From the NCBI GenBank assembly GCA_947628395.1, contig CANQZP010000035.1:1-13071 (forward strand): a stretch of DNA of 13,071 nucleotides, written 5' to 3'. Within the stretch, counting starts at the first letter, position 1; each line of letters opens with the position of its first letter. Both the position numbers and the translations under genes were made by a program. Source of the DNA: an uncultured Clostridia bacterium. GTDB lineage: Bacteria; Bacillota; Clostridia; TANB77; CAG-508. This document shows, in pieces, positions 1-6,890 of the stretch. The notes beneath the pieces are model-generated. The model was not told where the DNA came from. It worked only from the letters and a program-made list of their open reading frames with translations, and made no database searches.

Positions 1-100
1 CCACGAGCTAAAGCTCGGGCAAATATAGGTAGCCTAACCTTGTTGTATACGGAAAAATCTTAAATCCTGCCAAGATATAAGCCGATTTTTTCTATACAAT
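1..100 (+). ncRNA. 3' part of a structured RNA of unknown family
   Basis: No credible reading frame lies here, and the stretch is richer in GC than its surroundings. Folding by eye gives a short hairpin CGAGC-TAAA-GCTCG near position 4-17, a small AGGT/ACCT hairpin at about 27-40, and a long stem. In the long stem TTGTATA (43-49) pairs with TATACAA (93-99), G51 pairs with C92, and GAAAAATC (52-59) pairs with GATTTTTT (84-91); only C50 is bulged. A strong terminator follows at once. No plus-strand gene follows until position 7138, so a riboswitch is unlikely and a stand-alone RNA is more likely. The 5' part lies outside the window. It did not match RNase P, tmRNA, SRP RNA or a tRNA as far as memory allows. 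6S or raiA-type RNA remain possible and unproven. The plus strand is inferred from the adjacent T-tract; the minus strand cannot be excluded. Confidence 0.35.
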
Positions 101-127
101 AAAAAGGTGGAAAAATTCCACCTTTTT
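101..127. terminator. Bidirectional intrinsic terminator
   Basis: A perfect 12-bp stem (AAAAAGGTGGAA, 101-112, with TTCCACCTTTTT, 116-127) closes an AAA loop. The arms give a T-tract after the hairpin on both strands. It therefore ends the plus-strand RNA and, from the other side, the minus-strand sigma/anti-sigma transcript, whose last stop codon is at 133-135. Confidence 0.85.
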
Positions 128-132
128 ATATT

Positions 133-2106
133 TTAATATTCTACTCTTCCTATCTCTTCTAATGTATCTATATTTACGACCTTCATTAACTCATTTGAAA
201 AAGCATATATTTTATCATCAATATAGATAATTCTTTTAATTTCTTTATCGTAGTTATAACTATAATACTGACTTGTATTTCTGCTTGACTCTATTACTCC
301 CTTTTCAATAAATCCTTCATTTAGATCTATTTCATAGATTATTGCACCTGTAACTCTTGATTTAGATGGTTCTTCTTCATATATTGTAATTGGAAATCCT
401 ATCAAATTTTTTTCTTTATTGAAAAATAGTGCTTTATGATTACTCAATATTTCTGAATATGTTCCTCTTCCGCCTATTGATACTGAAAACATTTCTTTAG
501 GATTTTCTAAATCAGCTATATCAAACATTGACATTTTCATATTTGTACTTACTGTCGAGCCATAAGTTGTTTCTTCTGTATTTCTGCCTATTCCTATAAT
601 ATGTGTATCATCATAAGGATGAAGATAACTACTATATCCAGGAATTTTTAATTGTCCTTTTATTTCTGGTTTTTCTGGATTTGATAAATCAATTACAAAT
701 AATGGATCAACTTGTTTGAAGGTTACTATATATCCAGTTTTACCTATAAATCTTACAGAATATATTTTTTCATCCTTTGCCATATTTTCTATTGAACCTA
801 ATTTATTTAAATTTTCATCTAATATATATAAATTATTAGTCGTGTTTCCATCTTTATCATAAGCAGTTGTAGCAATTCTTAAATTACCATCATATTCATC
901 CATTGAAAATTGATCATTTATATATCCATTTATTTCTGCTTTTGCCTTAAAAGATATTTTACTATCCTCTAACTTTAACTTATATATTTCTGTTAAACTT
1001 GTACTAGTTCTTCTTAATATATTTGTTCTATAATCTGTTTTTGTTAAATATAAATAATTTTCACTTGAATATATTTCTGAACTTGCTCCTAAAAATGTCT
1101 CAATATTTGCTTCTTCTTTAGAGTTAACATTTACTCCTGTGACACTTATGTAGCTGTTAGAATCTGTTTCAGGAAAATAATATATTCTATTTAGTGGAAT
1201 ACATTTTTTTGTTTCAGATATAGCTGTATCCTTATATATTGGCATTATGTCAGTGTCTTTACAATTCTCATAATAATATACACCTCTTTGAGCAATAAAG
1301 TATAAATTATCTCCTATCATTCTTGATGATAAATATGTTCCATCTATTTCAATATTTCTTTCAAATTTTATATCTTCTTTATTAGTAGTATCAAATATTA
1401 AAGCAGATGTTGAATCTTTTGAATATCCCTCTTCTGAATATTTCCATTTGTTTGCTAGGACAATCAATTTATTATCTTTTATAAAAATTTCTATTGGTGT
1501 TATACTTTCTGCTTCATTTTCCAAATCATCAATTTCATCTAATATTTTTAATGTATCTTTATCAATTATAATTATCTTATTTTTAGCTCCTTTTTTAGCT
1601 ATATAATAGATATATTTTCCATCTGTTTTTATAATATCTGCTTCATCTACTCCTTCAACTTGTGTATTAGTTTTTGAATAATCATTAGTACTTTCATCTT
1701 TAGTTGACTCTACACTAGCTCCTGCTGATTTCACCATTTCACTATTTGTTGCTTGTGATGTAACTGTATCTACTGCAGTTTCAGCTTCCAATATATTATC
1801 ATAACTATTAAATCTATTATTTTGTTTTTTTAGATATTCTTTTAATTCTTCTTTTGTTTCAAAAGTTGGTAGTTTTATTTCTTCTTTAGCTATAGTTTCT
1901 TCTGGCTTTTGTACTATGTTTTGTTTATCATTGTCTAATTTTACATATGTTACTGATAATACAACTAAAAATACTGCACATACTGCAACAAGTTTTGGAT
2001 AAATATGGCTCTTTTTCTGACTTATCATTTTTTGATAAGTTTGTTCTTTTAGTTTTTCGTCTGCCTTTATATTTTCTATAGCTTCTTTATAATCTTTCTT
2101 ATTCAT
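133..2106 (-). CDS. Putative anti-sigma factor with extracellular beta-propeller domain
   Basis: This 657-residue protein starts with a charged cytoplasmic segment (about 1-35), followed by one transmembrane helix (about 37-55). A low-complexity Ser/Thr/Glu linker runs to about residue 145, and the rest is a large outer domain. That domain has repeated beta-strand blocks such as 'IIKTDGKYIYYIAKKG' and 'PGYSSYLHPYDDTHIIGIG', typical of the secreted beta-propeller family distantly related to WD-40 (PF09826-like). The start was moved to ATG 2106, because AGGAGG (2115-2120) is 8 nt from it but only 2 nt from the upstream TTG at 2112. The gene overlaps the end of the ECF sigma gene by 8 bp, as expected for translational coupling. 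Position and layout suggest it holds the sigma factor at the membrane and senses something outside. No zinc-binding HxxxCxxC anti-sigma motif is visible, so this role is inferred. Confidence 0.85.
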   Translation of the reverse strand: MNKKDYKEAIENIKADEKLKEQTYQKMISQKKSHIYPKLVAVCAVFLVVLSVTYVKLDNDKQNIVQKPEETIAKEEIKLPTFETKEELKEYLKKQNNRFNSYDNILEAETAVDTVTSQATNSEMVKSAGASVESTKDESTNDYSKTNTQVEGVDEADIIKTDGKYIYYIAKKGAKNKIIIIDKDTLKILDEIDDLENEAESITPIEIFIKDNKLIVLANKWKYSEEGYSKDSTSALIFDTTNKEDIKFERNIEIDGTYLSSRMIGDNLYFIAQRGVYYYENCKDTDIMPIYKDTAISETKKCIPLNRIYYFPETDSNSYISVTGVNVNSKEEANIETFLGASSEIYSSENYLYLTKTDYRTNILRRTSTSLTEIYKLKLEDSKISFKAKAEINGYINDQFSMDEYDGNLRIATTAYDKDGNTTNNLYILDENLNKLGSIENMAKDEKIYSVRFIGKTGYIVTFKQVDPLFVIDLSNPEKPEIKGQLKIPGYSSYLHPYDDTHIIGIGRNTEETTYGSTVSTNMKMSMFDIADLENPKEMFSVSIGGRGTYSEILSNHKALFFNKEKNLIGFPITIYEEEPSKSRVTGAIIYEIDLNEGFIEKGVIESSRNTSQYYSYNYDKEIKRIIYIDDKIYAFSNELMKVVNIDTLEEIGRVEY

Positions 2107-2578
2107 CTTCAAAACCTCCTTCCAATTTTTCTTTCAAGCTATTTCTTGCTCTTGATAACCATGTTTTTATAGTATTTTCATTTTTATTCATAAGTTTAGA
2201 TATTTCTCCTACTTTATATCCTTCATAATAATAAAGATAAATCACGGTTCTATAATCTTTTGGTAGTTCTTGAACTAAATAATATATATCATGTTTTTCT
2301 TCTGTAGAAAAAGGAATATCTTCATCTAGACCTACTACCTTTTTATTCCAACTAGAAGATATGATATTTTTAGTTTTATTTATAGTTACCCTTATAAACC
2401 AAGCTTTTTCATGTTCTTCATTTTTAAATTTTGGACATTTCCTACTAAAAGCTAAAAACACATCTTGAAATACATCTTCTGCAACCTCTTTATATCCAAC
2501 TCTGTTCAATGCAATTCTATATACTAGGTTTGAGTATTTATTTATTACTTCTCTAAAATATTCATTTTTATCCTTCAT
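2099..2578 (-). CDS. ECF-type RNA polymerase sigma factor
   Basis: A 159-residue protein of the normal length for extracytoplasmic-function sigma factors. Sigma region 2 covers about residues 10-78 (core 'AEDVFQDVFLAF', then 'AWFIRVTINKTKNI'). Region 4 covers about 98-152, with the helix-turn-helix 'GEISKLMNKNENTIKTWLSRA'. There is no region 1.1 or 3. The start at 2578 is set by AAGGAG (2586-2591) 7 nt upstream; a longer frame to 2629 has no ribosome site and runs through a hairpin. Its last codons carry the ribosome site and start of the beta-propeller gene, so the two products are made together. Sequence alone does not show which ECF group it belongs to or which genes it controls. It probably redirects RNA polymerase in response to an envelope signal. 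Confidence 0.93.
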   Translation of the reverse strand: MKDKNEYFREVINKYSNLVYRIALNRVGYKEVAEDVFQDVFLAFSRKCPKFKNEEHEKAWFIRVTINKTKNIISSSWNKKVVGLDEDIPFSTEEKHDIYYLVQELPKDYRTVIYLYYYEGYKVGEISKLMNKNENTIKTWLSRARNSLKEKLEGGFEDE

Positions 2579-2600
2579 AAATTTTCTCCTTATACTTATA

Positions 2601-2626
2601 AAACCATTCAAATTAATGAATGGTTT
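2601..2626 (-). terminator. Hairpin between paralogue A and the sigma gene (weak terminator or attenuator)
   Basis: AAACCATTCA (2601-2610) pairs perfectly with TGAATGGTTT (2617-2626) around a 6-nt loop. On the minus strand the stem runs into TTTTATA, a short T-tract, so read-through from the upstream array into the sigma gene is likely to be partial. The 10-bp stem lies only 7 nt after the stop codon of A and 22 nt before the sigma start. It could be an intergenic terminator, an mRNA stabiliser, or part of a promoter region. Confidence 0.45.
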
Positions 2627-2632
2627 CAAAAT

Positions 2633-3178
2633 TTATTTAATTTTTGTTCCGCCCCATTCTACAACTGTAAATCCTTCTCTTACTGGCGTTTTTGGTAAGC
2701 TTTGTTCTTTAATTTCTATTTTGTTATCTAATGGTTTAAATTCCATTAATACTCTTATCACAGTATTTGGGGTAGGTGTTATATTTAACGGCATATTTTC
2801 ATCTATTTCTTCTTTTGTCTCAAACCTTATAAAATTATATTTGTTGTTTTGCATTTGTGGTAACCAGTACACTATAAATTCTTCTGCTTCTCTTTCTGTT
2901 AAACCTAATATAGCTAATTTTTCTTCTAAAAATTTGGCAGTATCTTCACCTTTCACTAAGAATCCTTCATTTGTTTCTTTTGCACTTGTATTTTTTCCTT
3001 CCCAATATAAAGAATATAGATTTCTTCCTGTTTTTATATCTTTTAAATCTCCATTTGGTTTTGCTATTACATTCCATCCGTTTTCATATTCTGGATATGT
3101 TACTGTCAACTTTTCTGGATAACCTACTTTTACAGATACTTCTGTTTCTTTTTCTGGATATAGATATATAATAGGTTT
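2633..3178. repeat. 546-bp near-identical direct repeat, copy 1 (Y domain of A)
   Basis: This stretch matches 3382-3927 without any gap (constant offset of 749 bp). About a dozen substitutions were counted by eye, roughly 98% identity. About half are silent and half replace an amino acid (five residues change). Similarity stops sharply at the 'KPII' start of the Y domain. Confidence 0.92.
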
Positions 3179-3349
3179 TTCATCATATGTTTCATTACAA
3201 CTATTTTCATTCTTATGTTTTATACCTATTTTTAGTTTATTATTTACATATTTTATATCTAAAACATTAAATATTATAAATAGTATAATTCCAATAATTG
3301 CTACTCCTATTAGCATACCTATCAAAGTATATTTATTAAATTTTTTCAT
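2633..3349 (-). CDS. Paralogue A: membrane-anchored protein with Y domain only
   Basis: A 238-residue protein with an N-terminal transmembrane helix (about 8-30, 'GMLIGVAIIGIILFIIF'), a short spacer, and the Y domain at 57-238. Y has the recognisable signature 'KPIIYLYPEKETEVSV', then 'ENGWNVIAKPNGDL', 'LYSLYWEG', 'REAEEFIVYWLPQM' and 'PTPNTVIRV'. Similar sequences are widespread as unnamed proteins and I know of no assigned function. The start at 3349 was chosen because AAGGGG lies 6 nt upstream; the frame continues to 3406 only because the leader is a remnant of coding sequence. Compared with paralogue B the whole X domain is missing, while Y is almost identical (five amino-acid changes in about 180). 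It follows B after 32 nt and is probably co-transcribed. The orientation places Y outside the cell. Confidence 0.8.
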   Translation of the reverse strand: MKKFNKYTLIGMLIGVAIIGIILFIIFNVLDIKYVNNKLKIGIKHKNENSCNETYDEKPIIYLYPEKETEVSVKVGYPEKLTVTYPEYENGWNVIAKPNGDLKDIKTGRNLYSLYWEGKNTSAKETNEGFLVKGEDTAKFLEEKLAILGLTEREAEEFIVYWLPQMQNNKYNFIRFETKEEIDENMPLNITPTPNTVIRVLMEFKPLDNKIEIKEQSLPKTPVREGFTVVEWGGTKIK

Positions 3350-3381
3350 TTTCTTCCCCTTATATTTCTGTATTATTGTAT

Positions 3382-3927
3382 TTATTTGATTTCTGTTCCG
3401 CCCCATTCTACAACTGTAAATCCTTCTCTTACTGGCGTTTCTGGTAAGCTTTGTTCTTTAATTTCTATTTTGTTATCTAATGGTTTAAATTCCATTACTA
3501 CTCTTATCACAGTACTTGGGGTAGGCGTTATATTTAATGGCATATTTTCATCTATTTCTTCTTTTGTCTCAAACCTTATAAAATTATATTTGTTGTTTTG
3601 CATTTGTGGTAACCAGTACACTATAAATTCTTCTGCTTCTCTTTCTGTTAAACCTAATATAGCTAATTTTTCTTCTAAAAATTTGGCAGTATCTTCACCT
3701 TTCACTAAGAATCCTTCATTTGTTTCTTTTGCACTTGTATTTTTTCCTTCCCAATATAAAGAATATAGATTTCTTCCTGTTTTTATATCTTTTAAATCTC
3801 CATTGGGTTTTGCTATTACATTCCATCCGTTTTCATATTCTGGATATGTTACTGTCAACTTTTCTGGGCAACCTACTTTTACAGATACTTCTGTTTCTTT
3901 TTCTGGATATAAATATATGATAGGTTT
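3382..3927. repeat. 546-bp near-identical direct repeat, copy 2 (Y domain of B)
   Basis: Partner of 2633-3178. It ends at the same point in the domain and keeps the same stop codon. The high identity implies a recent duplication or ongoing gene conversion, and it is a likely place for deletion by recombination or for assembly collapse. Confidence 0.92.
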
Positions 3928-4638
3928 ATCAGTTGTCAAAGAAGCTTCATATACTTTACTTGTTCTACTTTCTTTTATTTTTTTTGCATCATATGTTTTT
4001 ATTTCATAATTTACTGTTTTATCTGCATCTATTTTATTAATCATAATATATAAAAGTTTTGCATTACTTTCTTGAGTATATTCAATGGGTTTGTTAGTTT
4101 TCTTATCTATATAAGAATTATATGGTATAAAATTTTCTGGCGATATAGAAGATTTGCTTGTACTTTCTGAAGAGCTTATCTTTATATTAACATTTTCTTC
4201 GTTATATTCTATGTCTGTAACCTTTAAATCTGTTATTACAGATTTATTATAATATGGTAATACTATTAAAGTATTACTCTCCCATTCTTTTTTACTTATT
4301 TCTATATCATTTTCTAAATTATATATTTTATTTAGATTTGGGTCTTCTATGTTATTTTTTAACTCATCTTCATCATTAATTACTATACATTTATTAAATT
4401 TATTCCATTCTTGAAAATCTGATATATTAGTAATATCTTTAATTATTATTTTATTTTCAACTTCATCTACCTGTTTAAACTCATCTGATGTATCAAAACT
4501 AGTATACTCATAAGTATAGTCAAAATATTCCCTTTTACAAGCATCTTCATCAATTTTTAATATTATTAAGAAACCTATTAGTAATATTAATACTCCTAAT
4601 AGCATACCCATTACAGTATATTTATTAAATTTTTTCAT
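3382..4638 (-). CDS. Paralogue B: membrane-anchored protein with X and Y domains
   Basis: A 418-residue protein and the only full-length member of the array. It has a transmembrane helix at about 9-28, the X domain at about 40-231, and the Y domain at about 237-418. X contains 'YTYEYTSFDTSDEFKQ', 'ENKIIIKDITNISDF', 'NTLIVLPYYNKS', 'DLKVTDIEYN' and 'AKLLYIMINKI'. I do not recognise a function for either domain. X is acidic and beta-rich, with no visible catalytic motif. The start at 4638 has AAGGGG 6 nt upstream. Its X domain is about 75% identical to that of C and its Y domain about 97% identical to that of A, so the two halves have had different recent histories. The anchor and orientation suggest both domains are outside the membrane. 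Confidence 0.82.
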   Translation of the reverse strand: MKKFNKYTVMGMLLGVLILLIGFLIILKIDEDACKREYFDYTYEYTSFDTSDEFKQVDEVENKIIIKDITNISDFQEWNKFNKCIVINDEDELKNNIEDPNLNKIYNLENDIEISKKEWESNTLIVLPYYNKSVITDLKVTDIEYNEENVNIKISSSESTSKSSISPENFIPYNSYIDKKTNKPIEYTQESNAKLLYIMINKIDADKTVNYEIKTYDAKKIKESRTSKVYEASLTTDKPIIYLYPEKETEVSVKVGCPEKLTVTYPEYENGWNVIAKPNGDLKDIKTGRNLYSLYWEGKNTSAKETNEGFLVKGEDTAKFLEEKLAILGLTEREAEEFIVYWLPQMQNNKYNFIRFETKEEIDENMPLNITPTPSTVIRVVMEFKPLDNKIEIKEQSLPETPVREGFTVVEWGGTEIK

Positions 4639-4683
4639 TTTCTTCCCCTTATATTTTTTCATTATTTTATTTAAGTTTAAAAA

Positions 4684-4763
4684 TTTAATTTTCGTTCTGA
4701 TTTTTGAGATGTTACTGTGAGTTTTTCTAAATTCCGTACTCTTACAGATATTTCTGTTTTTCT
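4684..4763 (-). pseudogene. Relic of a Y domain behind paralogue C
   Basis: The minus strand from 4763 reads 'RKTEISVRVRNLEKLTVT', clearly matching 'KETEVSVKVGYPEKLTVT' at the start of the Y domain in A and B. It then jumps, after about 14 bases of weak match, to AGAACGAAAATTAAA (4698-4684), which matches the very end of the Y gene (GGAACAAAAATTAAA in A; 'GTKIK'). That end lies in a different frame. The middle of the domain, nearly 500 bp, is gone. A stop codon at 4768-4770 already ends gene C before the relic. So C once continued into a Y domain, like B. Confidence 0.8.
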
Positions 4764-4767
4764 TATG

Positions 4768-5484
4768 TTATTCTACTACCTCTTTAATATCAAATTTCTC
4801 ATATACTTTTCTTGTTTTACTTTCTTTTATCTCTTTAGCATCATATTTTTTTATTTCATAATTTACTATTTTATCTTCACCTATTTTATTAATCATAATA
4901 TATAAAAGTTTTGCATTACTATCTGGTTTATATTTAATAGGTTTATTAGTTTCTTTATCTGCATATAATGAAAGATGAGAATTGTCGCTACTTGCTCCTT
5001 CTGAAGAGCTTATTTTTATATTAACATTTCCTTCGTTATATTCTATGTCTGTAACTTTTAAATCTGTTATAAAAGACTTATTATAGTATGGTAATACTAC
5101 TAATGTATTATTTTTCCATTCTTCTTTACTGATACTTATATCATTTTCTAAATTAAAATTTAGGTCTTCCATGTTATTTTCTAATTCGTTTTCATTATTA
5201 ATTACTATACATTTATTAAATTTATTGTATTCTTCAAAATCTGATATATTAGTAATATCTTTAATTATTATTTTATTTTCAACTTCAGCAATCTGTTTAA
5301 ACTCATCTGATGTATCATAACTAGTATATTCATAAGTATATGGGAAATCTCTTCTATCGCTATCTTTATAACTATCTTTCTCTGTATCTTTCTTACTAAT
5401 TTTTATTAAAACTATAAAATTGATGGAAATTATTAGAACTCCTAATAACATACCTATTACAGTATATTTATTAAATTTTTTCAT
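4768..5484 (-). CDS. Paralogue C: membrane-anchored protein with X domain only
   Basis: A 238-residue protein with a transmembrane helix at about 8-29 and the X domain from about 45 to the end. It is collinear with residues 40-231 of paralogue B, with small gaps ('ISDFEEYNKFNKCIVIN', 'NTLVVLPYYNKSFITDLKV', 'AKLLYIMINKIGEDK'). It ends with an unrelated tail 'EKFDIKEVVE' just before the Y relic, so it is a truncated X-Y protein that kept an open X domain. The start at 5484 has a purine-rich site (AAGAGGAAG) just upstream, 18 nt after the pdp stop, so it should be co-transcribed with pdp. The open frame and conserved X domain suggest it is still translated. Function unknown. Confidence 0.78.
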   Translation of the reverse strand: MKKFNKYTVIGMLLGVLIISINFIVLIKISKKDTEKDSYKDSDRRDFPYTYEYTSYDTSDEFKQIAEVENKIIIKDITNISDFEEYNKFNKCIVINNENELENNMEDLNFNLENDISISKEEWKNNTLVVLPYYNKSFITDLKVTDIEYNEGNVNIKISSSEGASSDNSHLSLYADKETNKPIKYKPDSNAKLLYIMINKIGEDKIVNYEIKKYDAKEIKESKTRKVYEKFDIKEVVE

Positions 5485-5502
5485 TTTCTTCCTCTTATAT
5501 TT

Positions 5503-6808
5503 CTACATCATTGTATCTAATATAACACTTTTCTTAGTTACTTTTTTATTTGACAAAATGAAGGCTTCTTTTATATTTTTTACAGCTCCATCTAATTTTT
5601 CTTCATCGTTTATATATACTGTAGCTAATGGCTCTCCTACTTTTACAATATCTCCTACTTTTTTATTTACAACAATTCCTGCCTGATAATCTATTTTATC
5701 CTCTTTTTTATTTCTTCCAGCTCCTATATATACAGATATATTTCCTAGCATTTCTGTTTTTATTTTACTTATTACACCTGGCTGATCTGATAAAATTGGA
5801 ATAACATGTTTTGCATTTTTAAATTTTGAAATATCTTTAATATATGATATATCTCCACCTTGTTTTTTTACTAGTTCTTCAAATTTTTCATAAGCTTTTC
5901 CATTATTTATTACTTCTTCAATTTTAGCCTTTGCTTCTTCTGCTTTTTTTATCATTCCTGCCATTATTAACATTTGCGCTCCAAGTGCGATTACTATTTG
6001 TTTTATATCTTCTGGCATTTCTCCTTTTAAAGCTTTTACTGTTTCAATTATTTCTAATTGATTTCCTATTGAAAAACCTACTGGCTCGTCCATATTTGTT
6101 ATAACACATCTTACTTCTTTTCCTGATAATTTTCCTATTTCTATCATAGTTTTTGCAAGAGATTTTGCATGAACTATATCTTTCATAAAAGCTCCATCGC
6201 CACATGTAATGTCTATTAGAATTTTATTTGCTCCTGCTGCTATTTTTTTACTCATTACACTAGATGCAATAAGTGGTATACTTGATGTACATGCAATTGT
6301 ATCTCTTAAAGCATATATTTTCTTATCAGCTGGTGCTAAATTTAGACTAGATGTGATCAAACTTATTCCTATTTCTTTCACATTTTCTTTAAATTCTTTT
6401 TCTGATAAGTCTATTTTGTATCCTGGTATTGCTTCTAATTTATCAGCAGTTCCTCCTGTAAATCCTAGTCCTCTTCCTGACATTTTTGCTACTGGTATTC
6501 CGAAGCGCTGCTATGATTGGCATTAAAATTAATGTTATTTTATCTCCTACTCCTCCTGTTGAATGTTTGTCTATAATTGTATCTGATATGTTTGACAAGT
6601 CTAGTATATCTCCTGAGTTTGCCATAGCTAGAGTTAAATCTGTAGTTTCTTGTTTGTCCATTCCATTTATATATATTGCCATAATTAAAGCTGCTGCTTG
6701 ATAATCTGTAATATTTCCTTCTGTATATTCTTTTACAAAATAATTTATCTCTTCTTTAGATAAAACTTTCTTATCTCTTTTGTGTTCTATTATTTTTATA
6801 ATATCCAT
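5503..6808 (-). pseudogene. pdp: Pyrimidine-nucleoside phosphorylase, split by one extra base
   Basis: The two frames together encode about 434 residues, the normal length. The first part (6808 to about 6503) carries 'DIIKIIEHKRD' and the phosphate-binding 'DKHSTGGVGDK'. The second carries 'KMSGRGLGFTGGTADKLEAI', 'ALRDTIACTSSIPLIASSVMSKK' (with the Arg, Ser and Lys expected at the pyrimidine site), 'GDGAFMKD' and the C-terminal domain ending 'VILDTMM'. The enzyme splits pyrimidine nucleosides with phosphate to base and (deoxy)ribose-1-phosphate in nucleoside salvage. A single extra base near 6502 (extra C on the coding strand in GCGCTTCGG) breaks the frame; removing it gives 'AALGIPVAKMSGRG' as in the family. 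All else is intact, so this is either a very recent mutation or a sequencing error. Start 6808 is set by AGGAG 8 nt upstream. Confidence 0.92.
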
Positions 6809-6831
6809 ATAAATTTCTCCTCTCAAATATT

Positions 6832-6860
6832 ATTTTATCACTAATTATTTTTAGTAGCAA
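6832..6860 (-). promoter_or_regulatory. Candidate sigma-A promoter for pdp and the C-B-A array
   Basis: On the minus strand there is TTGCTA (-35, 6860-6855), a 17-bp spacer and TAAAAT (-10, 6837-6832), preceded by TG one base upstream of the -10 (extended -10). Transcription would start near 6825, giving a very short leader that still contains the ribosome site at 6817-6821. Confidence 0.5.
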
Positions 6861-6890
6861 TATTTCATTTATTAAGTTTCAATTTTTTTA

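Noticed and set aside
1..100. RNase P RNA, tmRNA or tRNA
   Set aside because: The conserved signatures (GAGGAAAGTC or ACAGAA cores of RNase P, the CCA-ended tRNA-like part of tmRNA, the GGTTC arm of tRNA) were looked for on both strands and not seen.
2579..2629. N-terminal extension of the sigma factor to 2629
   Set aside because: It would translate through a perfect hairpin and lacks a ribosome site; the ATG at 2578 has AAGGAG 7 nt upstream and begins where ECF factors normally begin.
2616..3122. 168-residue open frame on the plus strand opposite the Y domain of A
   Set aside because: Antisense shadow: no ribosome site, hydrophobic low-complexity product, and the same kind of frame appears opposite B (3386-4009) only because the two Y domains are duplicates.
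3350..3406. N-terminal extension of paralogue A to 3406
   Set aside because: It has no ribosome site at its start, overlaps gene B, and is explained as copied pdp 3' end. The conserved start 'MKKFNKYT' with its own ribosome site is at 3349.
2633..3927. CRISPR or short tandem-repeat array
   Set aside because: There are only two long copies, both coding, with no regular short repeats and spacers.
3386..4009. 207-residue open frame on the plus strand opposite paralogue B
   Set aside because: Same antisense artefact as opposite A; the minus-strand gene has a proper ribosome site, membrane anchor and homologues in the window.
5420..6701. Plus-strand frames opposite pdp (5420-5686, 6209-6526, 6486-6701)
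   Set aside because: They lie entirely within a conserved enzyme gene on the other strand and show no ribosome sites or family resemblance.
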